Assembly (NCBI RefSeq): GCF_007994075.1
Contig: NZ_VIWU01000001.1
Location: 2,418,001 to 2,482,000 of the forward strand
DNA: 64,000 nucleotides
From: Pseudonocardia hierapolitana
Lineage (GTDB): Bacteria > Actinomycetota > Actinomycetes > Mycobacteriales > Pseudonocardiaceae
Reading direction: 5' to 3'
In this document: in pieces, positions 1 through 8,816 of the stretch
How positions within the stretch are numbered: the first letter of the stretch is position 1
Layout of the letters: each line of letters starts with the position of its first letter
Program-made: the position numbers and the translations under genes
Notes under the pieces: model-generated
Told to the model about the DNA's origin: nothing
Seen by the model: only the letters and a program-made list of their open reading frames with translations
The model's database searches: none

Positions 1-1
1 G

Positions 2-670
2 GACTCGCCGTGGGTTGACGTGGTGTGGACGTGCACCAGCGACCACGTCAGCGAGATGACCTCGGTGGCGGCAACGCGTTGCGGGCTGGTCATCTGGGAG
101 CAGGACGGGCGGCCGCACGCGGCGGTGACCGGCCCCGAGACCGCGACCGGCACCGCGCCGGTACCGGAGGGGGCGAGCTTCGTGGGCATCGAGTTCGCGA
201 TCGGCACCAGCGTGCGGGGCGTACCGCTCTCCTCGCTCGTGAACGGTGGGGTGGAGCTCCCGGACACGACGCGCAGCTCGTTCCGGCTCGCCGGATCGCG
301 CTGGGAGCGACCGGGCCCGGACGACGCCGAAGCCCTCGTCGAGCGTCTCGTCGGGGACGGCGCGGTCGTGCGCGACCCGCTCGTCGGTGAGGTGCTGGCG
401 GGCGGGCGCCCTGAGGTGTCGGATCGCACTCTCGAGCGGAGGTTCCGGGCGGCGACCGGCCTCACCAGGGGCACCGTGCGTCAGATCGAAAGGGCACGCG
501 AGGCCGCCCACCTGCTGGCCGCCGGGAAAGCGGCCGCCGACGTCGTCACCTCGCTCGGCTACTTCGACCAGGCGCACCTGGCGCGAGCGCTCCGACGCTA
601 CGTCGGACGCACGGCCACGCAGCTGCGCGAAGGCAGCCGCGGCGCCATCGCGCTCGACCTCCCGCGGTGA
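2..670 (+). CDS. AraC-family transcriptional regulator, 5' end outside window
   Basis: The reading frame is open to the left edge, so the gene begins upstream of the window. A GTG lies at 20, but the in-frame residues before it (DSPWVDVVW...) resemble the normal N-terminus of this family, so I treat the gene as 5'-truncated by the window. The last ~90 residues form an AraC-type double helix-turn-helix (DRTLERRFRAATGLT...IERAREAAHLL...LGYFDQAHLARALRRYVG). The N-terminal part is the usual AraC_E_bind/XylS-like sensory half. It probably acts as a DNA-binding activator or repressor; target and ligand are unknown. It converges on the reductase gene at 677 with only 6 bp between them. Confidence 0.8.
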   Translation, partial: DSPWVDVVWTCTSDHVSEMTSVAATRCGLVIWEQDGRPHAAVTGPETATGTAPVPEGASFVGIEFAIGTSVRGVPLSSLVNGGVELPDTTRSSFRLAGSRWERPGPDDAEALVERLVGDGAVVRDPLVGEVLAGGRPEVSDRTLERRFRAATGLTRGTVRQIERAREAAHLLAAGKAAADVVTSLGYFDQAHLARALRRYVGRTATQLREGSRGAIALDLPR

Positions 671-676
671 CCGAGC

Positions 677-1255
677 TCAGCGGACCACGTCGTAGAGCAT
701 CTTCACGACGCCGTTCGGGTAGCCCTGCGACTCCCGCAGCCTCAGCTTCTGCCTGTCCCGGTCCGCCTTGCTGAACAGGCTCTTGCCCGCACCGAGCAGC
801 AGCGGGAAGACCAGCAGGTTGTAGCGGTCGATCAGGCCGGCGTCCGACAGCGTGCGAGCCAGCTCGGCGCTGCCGTGGATGAAGATCGCCCCGCCCTCGC
901 CCTCCTTGACCTTCGCGACGTCGTCGCTGGAGCGCAGGATCGTGGTCTCGCCCCAGCCGTCGACGAGGGCGTCCTCGGAGACCGTCGAGGAGACCACGTA
1001 CTTCGGCAGGTCCTTGTACGCCGCGTGGTCCTCCGAATCGCGCCACACCGGGGCGAAGGCCTCGTAGCTGCGCCTGCCGAACATCAACGCCGTGGTCTCG
1101 GCGAGCTCCTCGCCCTTGAGCGCGAACGCCTCGGGCAGGAACTCGACGTCCTTGAACACCCACCCACCGCTGCGGTGCTCCTCACCCGGCCCGCCGCCGG
1201 GGGAATCGACGACGCCGTCGAGCGACATGAACGCGGTGTAGACGATGTCGCGCAT
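677..1255 (-). CDS. Dihydrofolate reductase family (RibD C-terminal domain) protein
   Basis: This is a 192-residue single-domain protein of the RibD_C/DHFR-like fold, small cytoplasmic NAD(P)H-dependent reductases of mostly unassigned substrate. It starts with the family signature MRDIVYTAFMSLDGVVDSPGG, has the FGRRSYEAF nucleotide-contact segment, and ends with the typical LIDRYNLLVFPLLLGAGKSLF stretch. Start ATG at 1255 is preceded by an AAGGAG ribosome-binding site about 8 nt upstream. It is transcribed divergently from the gene at 1439 across a 183-bp promoter region. It is not a true FolA; the substrate cannot be inferred. Confidence 0.85.
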   Translation of the reverse strand: MRDIVYTAFMSLDGVVDSPGGGPGEEHRSGGWVFKDVEFLPEAFALKGEELAETTALMFGRRSYEAFAPVWRDSEDHAAYKDLPKYVVSSTVSEDALVDGWGETTILRSSDDVAKVKEGEGGAIFIHGSAELARTLSDAGLIDRYNLLVFPLLLGAGKSLFSKADRDRQKLRLRESQGYPNGVVKMLYDVVR

Positions 1256-1438
1256 GCTGCGATTCTCCTTCCGGTCCGACGGCGCGCGGCCGTCGACGTC
1301 CTCGATCCGCGTACGTTATGCGGCAGATGTCCCCGAGTCTTGGACAGAACCGACACGCGTCGCCGGACCACAGCTGGCGTGGCCGACATCCACCCGGCAG
1401 ACCGATGAGTCCGGGCCGCTCGCCTGGTCTGATCACGC

Positions 1439-2272
1439 ATGGCAACCGCGACCACCGCCCGCCGCATGTTCGAGCTCCTCGAGCCGATCTGCCTGGTCAC
1501 CTACTTCGCCGACGAGGCCAACGAGGAGCTGGCCGCGCTCGGCCACCGCACCTACTGGGACGGCTACTTCGCCGGCCGCGCCGCGCCGCTGGGACGGGTG
1601 CCGGCACAGGTCGTGCACGCGGCCTTCTACAGCTTTGCCGAGGGGGAGGCTGCCCGGCACATCCCGAGCGCGTGGGAGACGGTCCCGCCGGAGGCCTCCT
1701 TCGCCGCGTGGCGACGAGGTAGCGCGGCCTCCGTGCGACGGATCCTCGGTGACGAGCTGGCCGGCTCCCCCGGCCTGGTGCGCGCCGCCGATCTGACCAC
1801 CAAGGCCGCGACGAGCGCGCCCACGGAAGGCCGCGTGATGTACGCGGGGTGGCGCACCCTCCAGGTGCCGACCGACCCGGTCACGCGGCTGTGGCACTCC
1901 GCGACCATGCTGCGCGAGCACCGCGGCGACGGGCACGTCGCCGCCCTCGTCGCCGAGCGCATCGGCGGCACGGAGGCCCACGTGCTGTCCGCACTGGACA
2001 TGGGCATCCACCCGCCGGAGTCGTTCGGGCGCATCCACCACCTGCCGAAGCAGCGGCTGGCCGAGGTCATGGACGGGCTGCGCGAGCGCGGGCTCGTCGA
2101 CGCCGACGGCCGGTTCACCGACGCCGGCCGCCAGACCAAGCAACGCATCGAGGCCCTCACCGACGAGCTCGCCGCCCCGCCGTACGACGCACTCTCCCCC
2201 GCCGAGCTGGCCGAGCTGGTCGCGGAGCTCGAGCCCATCACCGCGCGAATGGTCGCCGCGGGATCGCGATGA
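1439..2272 (+). CDS. SCO6745/SalK-like helix-rich protein
   Basis: The 277-residue protein resembles the actinobacterial SCO6745 family (also named SalK-like in Streptomyces antibiotic clusters). The N-terminus (TTARRMFELLEPICLVTYFADEANEEL) and the YWDGYFAGRAAPLG segment are characteristic, and the C-terminal third resembles a winged-helix unit (VMDGLRERGLVDADGRFTDAGRQTKQRIE). Function is unknown in the family; a role as a MarR-like regulator or antibiotic-associated protein is inference. ATG at 1439 was chosen although no clear Shine-Dalgarno precedes it. It faces the ECF42 sigma gene at 2335 tail to tail. Confidence 0.7.
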   Translation: MATATTARRMFELLEPICLVTYFADEANEELAALGHRTYWDGYFAGRAAPLGRVPAQVVHAAFYSFAEGEAARHIPSAWETVPPEASFAAWRRGSAASVRRILGDELAGSPGLVRAADLTTKAATSAPTEGRVMYAGWRTLQVPTDPVTRLWHSATMLREHRGDGHVAALVAERIGGTEAHVLSALDMGIHPPESFGRIHHLPKQRLAEVMDGLRERGLVDADGRFTDAGRQTKQRIEALTDELAAPPYDALSPAELAELVAELEPITARMVAAGSR

Positions 2273-2334
2273 CGAACAGTGATCGGGCTGAAGAGTCGGG
2301 TGTCAGACCTGGCCACCGGCGCCGGACGTCGACA

Positions 2335-3540
2335 TCAGCGCCGGGTCGCGAGATCGGTCTGCCGCCGCACGAGGAACCGCCGTTCCACCGGGTTGACGGT
2401 GAGGGTCAGCGCCTCGTCGTAGACCGCGGCGGCCTCCTCCGATCGTCCGAGCCGGGCGAGGACGTCCGCCCGAGCGGCTGGGAGGTACGGATAGCCGGCG
2501 AGGGCCGGCGCCAGGTCGTCGATCTCGCGCAGCACCGCTGCCAGGTCGGCGCTCTGCAGCCGGCTCCGCGCGGCCGCCCGGTTGAGCGCGACGACGGGCG
2601 ACGGCCAGACCTGCATCAGGGCGTCGTACGTCGTGACGATCTGCGCCCAGTCGGTCTCGGCCCATGACGGGGCCATCGCATGCAGCCCGGCGACGCCGGC
2701 CTGCAAGGCGAACCGCCCACGGGGCCCGCGCTGCAGCGCGGCCGTCGTGAGGGCGAGCCCCCTTCTGATCAGCGCGCGGTCCCAGCGGGACCGGTCCTGG
2801 TCGGCGAGCAGTACCAGGTCACCGGCGGAGTCCGTCCGGGCCGGGCCGCGGGCCTCCGTCAGCAGGATGAGCCCGAGAAGCGCTTGCGGCTCGGGCTCGC
2901 CGGGCAGCAACCGGACCAGCATGCGAGCCAGCCCGGCGGCCCGCCCGGTCAGCTCGGTGTTCTGCAGCTCGGTTCGCGACCCGCGGTGTCCGGCCGTGTG
3001 GACGAGGTGCACAACGGTGAGGACGGCGTCCAGCCGAGCCGGCAGCTCGTCGTCGGGCGGGACGCGGAAGGGGATCCGAGCCGCCGCGATCTTCTGTTTG
3101 GCGCGGGTGATCCGCCGAGCGATGCCTGCCTCCCCCGCCAGGAGAACGGCGGCGACCGCGGCGACGTCCACCCCGCACACCAGGCGGAGGGTGAGCGCGA
3201 CCTGCGATTCCAGGGCCAGCGAAGGGTGGCAGCAGGTGAACACGAGCCTGAGCGGATCCGTTGGCCCGGGCTCGTCCTCACCACCCGCCGGCTCCACGAG
3301 CAGCGGGAGCTTGCGCCGCAGCGTCGCCTCTCGTCGCAGCCGGTCGAGGGCGATCCGGCGGGCGGTCGTCGTGAGCCAGCCCGCCGGGTTGTCCGGCACG
3401 CAGGCAGGCCACGTCCGCAACGCCCGCTCGACCGCCTCCTGCGTGCAGTCCTCGGCCAGGTCGAGGTCCCCGGTCAGGCGGGCGGTCGATGCGACCACGA
3501 CCGGCCACGCCTCACGAAAGACCTCGTCCATCGCCGCCAT
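2335..3540 (-). CDS. ECF42-type RNA polymerase sigma factor with C-terminal extension (copy 1)
   Basis: The 401-residue protein has sigma region 2 at about residues 8-75 (LTGDLDLAEDCTQEAVERALRTWP, then WLTTTARRIALDRLRR) and region 4 at about 110-165 (VALTLRLVCGVDVAAVAAVLLAGEAGIARRI). These are followed by a ~220-residue extension with the conserved DUF6596/TPR-like segment (TEARGPARTDSAGDLVLLADQDRSRWDR). This layout is diagnostic of ECF42 factors, which lack a classical anti-sigma and are paired with DGPF/YciI proteins. The ATG overlaps the TGA of the yciI-like gene at 3540 (ATGA), so the two are translationally coupled. The extension is thought in the family to control sigma activity. A paralogous module lies at 59723-61425. 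Confidence 0.93.
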   Translation of the reverse strand: MAAMDEVFREAWPVVVASTARLTGDLDLAEDCTQEAVERALRTWPACVPDNPAGWLTTTARRIALDRLRREATLRRKLPLLVEPAGGEDEPGPTDPLRLVFTCCHPSLALESQVALTLRLVCGVDVAAVAAVLLAGEAGIARRITRAKQKIAAARIPFRVPPDDELPARLDAVLTVVHLVHTAGHRGSRTELQNTELTGRAAGLARMLVRLLPGEPEPQALLGLILLTEARGPARTDSAGDLVLLADQDRSRWDRALIRRGLALTTAALQRGPRGRFALQAGVAGLHAMAPSWAETDWAQIVTTYDALMQVWPSPVVALNRAAARSRLQSADLAAVLREIDDLAPALAGYPYLPAARADVLARLGRSEEAAAVYDEALTLTVNPVERRFLVRRQTDLATRR

Positions 3541-3896
3541 CAGACGTCGTCGGGGATCTCCAGGACCGGGCGCACCTCGACGTTCCCCGCCGGGCAGATC
3601 TTCGCGAGGCGCAGCGCCACGTCGAGATCGGGGGCGTCGATGACGTAGAAGCCGCCGAGGCCCTCCTTGGTGTCGGCGAACGGGCCGTCGGTCACCAGCG
3701 CGCCGTCCGCCCCACGGCGGACGGTGCTGGCCGTCGAGGACCGCTCCAACGCCTCACCGCCCACGACGCTCGCGCCCGCATCGCGGACGGCGGCCGCGAA
3801 CTCCTCGTGCAGCCGCATCTCGTCGACGACTCCGTGGTCGTCGGCGGTGTCCCACCAGTCCTCGGCGTCGTAGAGGAGGAACACGTAGCGCGCCAT
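3540..3896 (-). CDS. YciI/DGPF-domain protein, partner of ECF42 sigma (copy 1)
   Basis: This is a 118-residue YCII-related protein carrying the hallmark DGPF motif in the segment LVTDGPFADTKEGLGGFYVID. ATG 3896 (MARYVFLLYD) is the family-typical start; an upstream in-frame ATG at 3932 would add an unrelated 12-residue leader. It is the first gene of a two-gene operon with the ECF42 sigma factor downstream (ATGA overlap). In described ECF42 systems the DGPF genes are the main targets of the sigma factor; their biochemical role is unresolved. The promoter at 3939-3965 fits ECF42 recognition. Confidence 0.9.
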   Translation of the reverse strand: MARYVFLLYDAEDWWDTADDHGVVDEMRLHEEFAAAVRDAGASVVGGEALERSSTASTVRRGADGALVTDGPFADTKEGLGGFYVIDAPDLDVALRLAKICPAGNVEVRPVLEIPDDV

Positions 3897-3938
3897 GGCG
3901 GCAACCCTTCCGGTGTCAGGCGGTGTTGTCATCCTCCT

Positions 3939-3965
3939 GACGAACGGGTCCAGCCGGATCGGACA
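3939..3965 (-). promoter_or_regulatory. Candidate ECF42 promoter upstream of yciI-sigma operon (copy 1)
   Basis: Read on the minus strand, TGTCCG (3965-3960) is separated by exactly 17 nt from CGTC (3942-3939), 43 nt before the yciI-like start. Published ECF42 promoters have TGTCGA at -35 and a CGA/TC-type -10. The same layout, 27 bp long, precedes the second module at 61476-61502, which supports autoregulation. Confidence 0.6.
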
Positions 3966-4007
3966 GTGCTGACGCGAAACTCGACCATGTGACGCCGCCG
4001 GGCAACG

Positions 4008-4310
4008 TCACGCAGACCGCATCGGCCGGATCCGCTCGAGCGCGCTGCCGAGGGCGTCCCGCTCGACCTCCAGGTCGTATCGGCTCTGCAAGTTCACCCA
4101 GAAGAGGTCAGTCGTGCCGAAGTAGCGCGCGAGACGCAGGGCCGTGTCCGCAGAGATGCGGCGCTTGCCGTGGACGATCTCGTTGATCCGCCGCGGTGGC
4201 ACGCCTATGGCCACCGCGACCCGATGCTGGGTGAGACCGAGCGGCTCGATGAACTCCTCGAAGAGCACCTCGCCCGGGTGGATCGGAGCGATCTTGTCCA
4301 TCTGCGCCAA
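4008..4310 (-). CDS. higA: HigA-family antitoxin
   Basis: The 100-residue protein begins MAQMDKIAPIHPGEVLFEEF and continues with an XRE-type helix-turn-helix (LGLTQHRVAVAIGVPPRRINEIVHGKRRISADTALRLARYFG, about residues 24-66), the standard HigA fold. It binds and neutralises the HigB mRNA interferase and represses the operon through its helix-turn-helix. It lies 3 bp downstream of higB, the toxin-first order typical of higBA. The likely operator is the 19-bp palindrome at 4604-4622. Confidence 0.93.
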   Translation of the reverse strand: MAQMDKIAPIHPGEVLFEEFIEPLGLTQHRVAVAIGVPPRRINEIVHGKRRISADTALRLARYFGTTDLFWVNLQSRYDLEVERDALGSALERIRPMRSA

Positions 4311-4313
4311 CTC

Positions 4314-4595
4314 CTAGTGGTAGTCCACGATCTCGACGTCCTCGGCGCCCGCCTTGGTCCACCTGAAGCAGATCCGCCATTGCTGGTTGATCCTGATGCT
4401 GTGCTGCCCGACGCGGTCGCCCTTGAGTGCCTCCAGCCGATTGCCCGGAGGCACTCTGAGGTCGTCGAGCACGACGGCAGCGTCGATCATCACGAGCTTC
4501 CTCAGCGCCACTCGTTGGATCCTCGGATCGATCGACCGGACACGCTCCCGCCGCCACAGCCGCTCGGTCTGGGCGTCCCCGAATGACCTGATCAC
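4314..4595 (-). CDS. higB: HigB-family mRNA interferase toxin
   Basis: This is a 93-residue RelE-superfamily toxin. It starts MIRSFGDAQTERLW and has the family core LEALKGDRVGQHSIRINQQWRICFRW near residues 55-80 and a terminal VEIVDYH with the conserved C-terminal His. Family members cleave ribosome-bound mRNA. No RBS precedes the ATG. A TATGCT hexamer at 4607-4602 would place the transcription start on the A of the ATG, which suggests a leaderless mRNA. All family core residues appear present, so the pair is probably functional. Confidence 0.93.
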   Translation of the reverse strand: MIRSFGDAQTERLWRRERVRSIDPRIQRVALRKLVMIDAAVVLDDLRVPPGNRLEALKGDRVGQHSIRINQQWRICFRWTKAGAEDVEIVDYH

Positions 4596-4603
4596 AACTG
4601 CAG

Positions 4604-4622
4604 CATAACGCGCCGCGTTATG
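4604..4622. promoter_or_regulatory. 19-bp perfect palindrome, likely HigA operator
   Basis: CATAACGCG-C-CGCGTTATG is a perfect 9-bp inverted repeat around one base, 8 bp upstream of the higB ATG. It overlaps a TATGCT -10-like hexamer (minus strand) and adjoins TTGACA at 4626-4621, so a bound HigA dimer would block RNA polymerase. Confidence 0.75.
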
Positions 4623-4665
4623 TCAATACCCAGGCCACTGGTAGCCGGGAGCGAAGCCGAACGGC

Positions 4666-5739
<1,074 letters not shown>

Positions 5740-5883
5740 GGGGCTCCAGGGTAGTCGCGGCGCGGCGACCGCCCCCGGCCCCGGGGTAAGGGTGCCCCCG
5801 ATGGCGATCGCGGGTTTGCCCGGATGCCGCCCGCGATCTTCGAACGGCAGCGTGACCAGCGTGATCCCTCGTCCTCCCCCGCC

Positions 5884-6480
5884 GTGCTGACGGCCATCCT
5901 CGATGCTGCCGCCGGTTGGCCGTTGCCCGCGGTGCTGACGGCCGCGAGTGCACTGCTGATCGTGGAGAGCGGATCGCTCGTCGGCATCCTCCTGCCCGGC
6001 ACGACACTGCTCGTCGCGCTCGGGCTGTGGACGCTGACCGTCCCGGGCGCGCTCGCCCTCGCCGTGGTGGCGTCGGCGGCCGCCACCGTCACCGGCGCCC
6101 ATCTGGGCTGGCTACGGGGGCGATCCGGTGCGCCGGTCGGCGGAACACACGGTCGACTCGGCCGCGTCACCGACGGCCCGGTCCGGCAGGCGAGCAGGTG
6201 GCTCGCCGAACGCGGCCCGGCGGCCACCGCGATGCTCCTGGCCTGCGGCCACTGGGCCGCGGCAGCCCGGCCGGTGCTGCCGCGGGTGGCGGGCGCGGCG
6301 GGGGTGCCGTACCGCACGGTGGGGCCGGTGCTGGTCCTCTCCGGCAGCGGGTGGGCGACGACGCTCGTGCTGCTGGGCAACCGGGTCGGCGCGTTCGTGG
6401 TGACGACCGCGGCCTGGGTCCCGCTCCTGCTGGTGGCGTTGCTGGTCGTGGCGATGGTGATCCGCTCGCGCACCCGATGA
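5884..6480 (+). CDS. DedA/VTT-domain membrane protein
   Basis: This is a 198-residue polytopic membrane protein. The N-terminal region has the DedA signature LLIVESGSLVGILLPGTTLLVALG, followed by a second hydrophobic block around residues 50-72, a soluble loop with RQASRWLAERGPAATAMLLACGH, and two C-terminal helices. DedA proteins are implicated in flipping undecaprenyl phosphate or phospholipids and in membrane homeostasis. GTG 5884 (VLTAILDAAAGWP) is chosen; an upstream ATG at 5824 gives a charged, non-homologous extension. The TGA at 6478-6480 overlaps an ATG of the next gene's frame. Confidence 0.85.
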   Translation: MLTAILDAAAGWPLPAVLTAASALLIVESGSLVGILLPGTTLLVALGLWTLTVPGALALAVVASAAATVTGAHLGWLRGRSGAPVGGTHGRLGRVTDGPVRQASRWLAERGPAATAMLLACGHWAAAARPVLPRVAGAAGVPYRTVGPVLVLSGSGWATTLVLLGNRVGAFVVTTAAWVPLLLVALLVVAMVIRSRTR

Positions 6481-6485
6481 GGAGC

Positions 6486-6505
6486 CTCTCATCCAGGCTT
6501 CATCC
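6486..6505 (+). promoter_or_regulatory. 11-bp-spaced direct repeat CTCTCATCC-N2-GCTTCATCC, putative OmpR-type operator
   Basis: Two TCATCC hexamers (6489-6494 and 6500-6505) are spaced by exactly 11 bp, as expected for tandem binding of an OmpR-family regulator on one DNA face. The second hexamer ends 31 nt before the GTG at 6537. The same element lies with the same 31-nt distance before the two-component operon start (11283-11302). Confidence 0.55.
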
Positions 6506-6536
6506 GCACGGAACGCGGCGCGACGAGCCTGGGCCG

Positions 6537-7709
6537 GTGACGACCGCACCGCTCCCGCTCCTGCTCGGTCCCGACGCCCGCGAGCTGCTCGCCGTCGCGC
6601 TCGAGGGCCATCGCAGCCGGCTCCGGACGCTCCGCGCGGTCACCGTGGGGGTGCAACCCGGCGGGGCCACCGTCGTCCAGTACGCCGCCGACGTCGAACG
6701 CGCCGACGGCAGTGTCACCCGGGAGACGCTCACCGCCACCACCGGCGACCGCATCCCGGAGGGCGCCGCGGTGCTCGCCGGCCACGGCGTCCAGGTCGGC
6801 GTGTGGCGCTGGCCGCAGGACCCGGCGCTGCCCGCGCTCGCCACCGCGACCGATCCCGTCCGGCTCTCCGCGGCGCTGCGGGACGCCGGCTCGGCCCGCG
6901 ACAGCGTCCCGCGGATCCGGACGCGCGCCTACCGGCCGGGGCGGCGGGCGGTGCTCGAGGTCGAGGGCGGTGGGCCGCGGCTCTACGTCAAGGTCGTCCG
7001 GCCGCGGGCCGTCGCGGCGCTGAAGGCCCGGCACGACCTGCTGGCCTCGCACGTGCCCGTGCCGCGCGTGCTGGCCGCCACCGCCGACGGGATGCTCGTC
7101 CTCGACGAGTGCCCCGGGATGTCGCTGCGGTCGCACCTGTCCCGTGACCTCCCGGTGCCGTCGCCCGCCGACCTCGACGATCTGCTCGGCACGCTTCCAC
7201 CCGCCCTGCTCGACCGGCCGCGCCGCAGCACGCACCTGGAGCGCGTCCCGCACTTCACCGCTGTGCTCGCTGCCACCGCGGTCACCGGGGAGGCCGAGCT
7301 GGCCCGGCTCGACGCCCTGGCCACGAGGCTCGCGCAGGCCGATCCGGGAACGCATCCCGACGTCGCCGTCCACGGCGACTTCTACGACGGGCAGCTGCTC
7401 TGCGACGAGCAGCGCATCACCGGACTGGTCGACGTCGACACCGCGGGGCCGGGGCACCGCATCGACGAGTGGGCCACGCTGCTGGCCCACCTGTCCGTGC
7501 TCGCGTTGCACGGCACCGCGGCCGCCCGCCACTACGGCGCCCGAGTGCTCGCCCACGCCGAGGAGCGCTTCTCGCGGTCCGAGCTGCGACCACGGGTGGC
7601 CGCGGCGGTGCTGGGCCTCGCCACCGGGCCCTTCCGGGTGCAGCAGGCCGGATGGACCCGGCACACACGGGCCCGCCTCGGCCTGGCCGAGCAGTGGGCG
7701 ACCGGATGA
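6537..7709 (+). CDS. Aminoglycoside phosphotransferase (APH)/kinase-fold protein
   Basis: The 390-residue protein has the protein-kinase-like APH fold in its C-terminal two thirds. It shows a nucleotide-lobe lysine segment (GPRLYVKVV), a catalytic loop VHGDFYDGQLL and a metal-binding DVD in GLVDVDTAGPG. The catalytic-loop Asn is replaced by Gln (HGDxxxxQ), a variant tolerated in some members. Substrate is unknown; these enzymes phosphorylate antibiotics or small metabolites, sugars and choline. GTG 6537 is favoured over ATG 6477 because it leaves the CTCATCC direct repeat in non-coding DNA at the same spacing as at the two-component operon. It follows the dedA gene. Confidence 0.8.
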   Translation: MTTAPLPLLLGPDARELLAVALEGHRSRLRTLRAVTVGVQPGGATVVQYAADVERADGSVTRETLTATTGDRIPEGAAVLAGHGVQVGVWRWPQDPALPALATATDPVRLSAALRDAGSARDSVPRIRTRAYRPGRRAVLEVEGGGPRLYVKVVRPRAVAALKARHDLLASHVPVPRVLAATADGMLVLDECPGMSLRSHLSRDLPVPSPADLDDLLGTLPPALLDRPRRSTHLERVPHFTAVLAATAVTGEAELARLDALATRLAQADPGTHPDVAVHGDFYDGQLLCDEQRITGLVDVDTAGPGHRIDEWATLLAHLSVLALHGTAAARHYGARVLAHAEERFSRSELRPRVAAAVLGLATGPFRVQQAGWTRHTRARLGLAEQWATG

Positions 7710-7723
7710 GAACGGCCTCATCC
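7704..7723. promoter_or_regulatory. GGATGAG-N6-CTCATCC inverted repeat at end of phosphotransferase gene
   Basis: A perfect 7-bp inverted repeat of the same CTCATCC half-site overlaps the TGA of the phosphotransferase gene and lies ~76 bp before the small exported protein gene at 7799. Orientation differs from the two direct-repeat sites, so membership of the same regulon is less certain. Confidence 0.35.
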
Positions 7724-7798
7724 CGCTCTCCCGCGGTCCTCACCGGCGGCCCCGATCGTGGATCACGTCAACCCGAGCACTCCTGAAGGAGCGTCCAC

Positions 7799-8101
7799 AT
7801 GACCACATGGAAGGTCCTCACCCTCGGCGCGGCCCTCACGGGCCTCGGCGTCGCAGGCGCCGGCATCGCGGCGGCCGAGGAGGGCGTCCCCCTCGCGGCT
7901 CCGCAGCCGGTCTCGGTCTCGGCCGCAGACGCCGCCGGAGCACCGCTGGTCGGCGACCCCTCCCCCGAGTCGGCCGACTCCCCGTTCGAGAGCCCGGTCG
8001 ACTCCGCCGAGTCGCCCTACGACAGCCCCGACGACCACACGCCCGACGACCACACGCCCGATGACCACACGCCGGACGACGACACCCCCGACGTCGACTG
8101 A
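7799..8101 (+). CDS. Small exported protein with acidic PDDHT repeats
   Basis: The 100-residue protein has a clear Sec-type signal peptide (MTTWKVLTLGAALTGLGVAGAGIAAAEE, cleavage probably after AAA). The mature part is rich in Asp, Ser and Pro, repeats DSPxES-type units, and ends with PDDHT, PDDHT, PDDHT, PDDDT. No known domain is visible. The His/Asp-rich tail could bind divalent metal or interact with cell wall, but this is inference. The start has a strong GAAGGAG RBS, and a 15-bp-stem hairpin follows at 8119. It is one of three small exported acidic proteins around the two-component system at 8813-11001. Confidence 0.8.
   Translation: MTTWKVLTLGAALTGLGVAGAGIAAAEEGVPLAAPQPVSVSAADAAGAPLVGDPSPESADSPFESPVDSAESPYDSPDDHTPDDHTPDDHTPDDDTPDVD
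8026..8085 (+). repeat. 4 x 15-bp coding tandem repeat
   Basis: Four consecutive 15-bp units starting CCCGACGACCACACG encode PDDHT three times and PDDDT once. Units 1 and 2 are identical and unit 3 differs by one base. Repeat number could vary between strains. Confidence 0.9.
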
Positions 8102-8118
8102 CGGCCTCTGCGGGCAGC

Positions 8119-8155
8119 GAAGGGGTGCGTGGGCAGCCGCCCCACGCACCCCTTC
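8119..8155 (+). terminator. Perfect 15-bp stem-loop after small exported protein gene
   Basis: GAAGGGGTGCGTGGG (8119-8133) pairs perfectly with CCCACGCACCCCTTC (8141-8155) across a 7-nt loop, 17 bp after the TGA at 8101. No U-tract follows, as is common for actinobacterial terminators. Confidence 0.7.
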
Positions 8156-8414
8156 CCGCCCGACGCACCCCTCGTAGGACCACGCATCCCGTCGAGACGG
8201 CGCGCGAACCGGCACGGGCGCGCCAACTCCCCCACCCGCTCGGCACGTCCCCTGGCGACGCAGCCCGTCGACCCGTTGCACGATCTGCGGGCTGCGCGGC
8301 CGATACGATCGCCGCTCGTCGCGCCACCTCGCCCGTTCGCGGAACCCCGCTAACGCGGCCGGAGCCGGCCCGATGGTCTGAGTGGAGCTGTCGCCGTGTG
8401 GAAAGGTGATCGTC
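8156..8414. other. Intergenic stretch with no recognisable gene
   Basis: The 259 bp between the terminator and the start at 8415 hold no convincing reading frame. A GGAAAGG ribosome-binding site at 8400-8406 closes the stretch. No promoter hexamers could be identified with confidence. Confidence 0.5.
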
Positions 8415-8816
8415 GTGCGGTTTCCGCCCCGACTCGTGCTCGCGGCCTCGGCGCTCGGCATGGTCGCCGCGAGCAGCGGTGCCGTGCTGCTCATGCCCGA
8501 ACCCGCGGAGACCGGCGCCGTGCCGGTCCCCGAGATCACCTCGCCCCGGCAAGAGCAGCAGCAGGCACCGGCACCTGCGGAGCCGGTGACAGCTCCCGCG
8601 CCCGCGATCACGGGCGCCCAGATCGCCGAGCTCGCCCTCGCACCGGCGCGTGACCGGGCCGCCGCGTTGATCGAGGAACAGGCCCGCGCCGAGGCGGAGG
8701 AGGAGCGCGCGGCGCGGCGCGGCGACGACGACGACCGGTGGGACGACCTGCGCGACGAGATCCGCGAGGCGTGCGACGACGGCCGGATCCGCGGCCAGAT
8801 CTGCCGGTCCGGTTAG
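8415..8816 (+). CDS. Exported or membrane-anchored protein with acidic, charged tail
   Basis: The 133-residue protein begins with GTG 8415 (VRFPPRLVLAASALGMVAASSGAVLLMPEP), an N-terminal signal or anchor segment with GGAAAGG upstream. A Pro/Ala/Gln linker (residues ~30-65) is followed by a predicted helical, highly charged segment (LIEEQARAEAEEERAARRGDDDDRWDDLRDEIREACDDGRIRGQICRSG) with two Cys that could form a disulfide outside the cell. No known domain. Its TAG (8814-8816) overlaps the TAA of the response regulator on the other strand (8815-8813), so the 3' ends of the two genes physically overlap. It belongs to the group of small exported proteins around this two-component system. Confidence 0.7.
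   Translation: MRFPPRLVLAASALGMVAASSGAVLLMPEPAETGAVPVPEITSPRQEQQQAPAPAEPVTAPAPAITGAQIAELALAPARDRAAALIEEQARAEAEEERAARRGDDDDRWDDLRDEIREACDDGRIRGQICRSG

Noticed and set aside
6477..6536. ATG at 6477 (ATGA overlap with dedA) as the phosphotransferase start
   Set aside because: It would place the conserved TCATCC direct repeat in coding sequence; the same repeat stands 31 nt before a start codon at the two-component operon, which supports GTG 6537. It remains an alternative.
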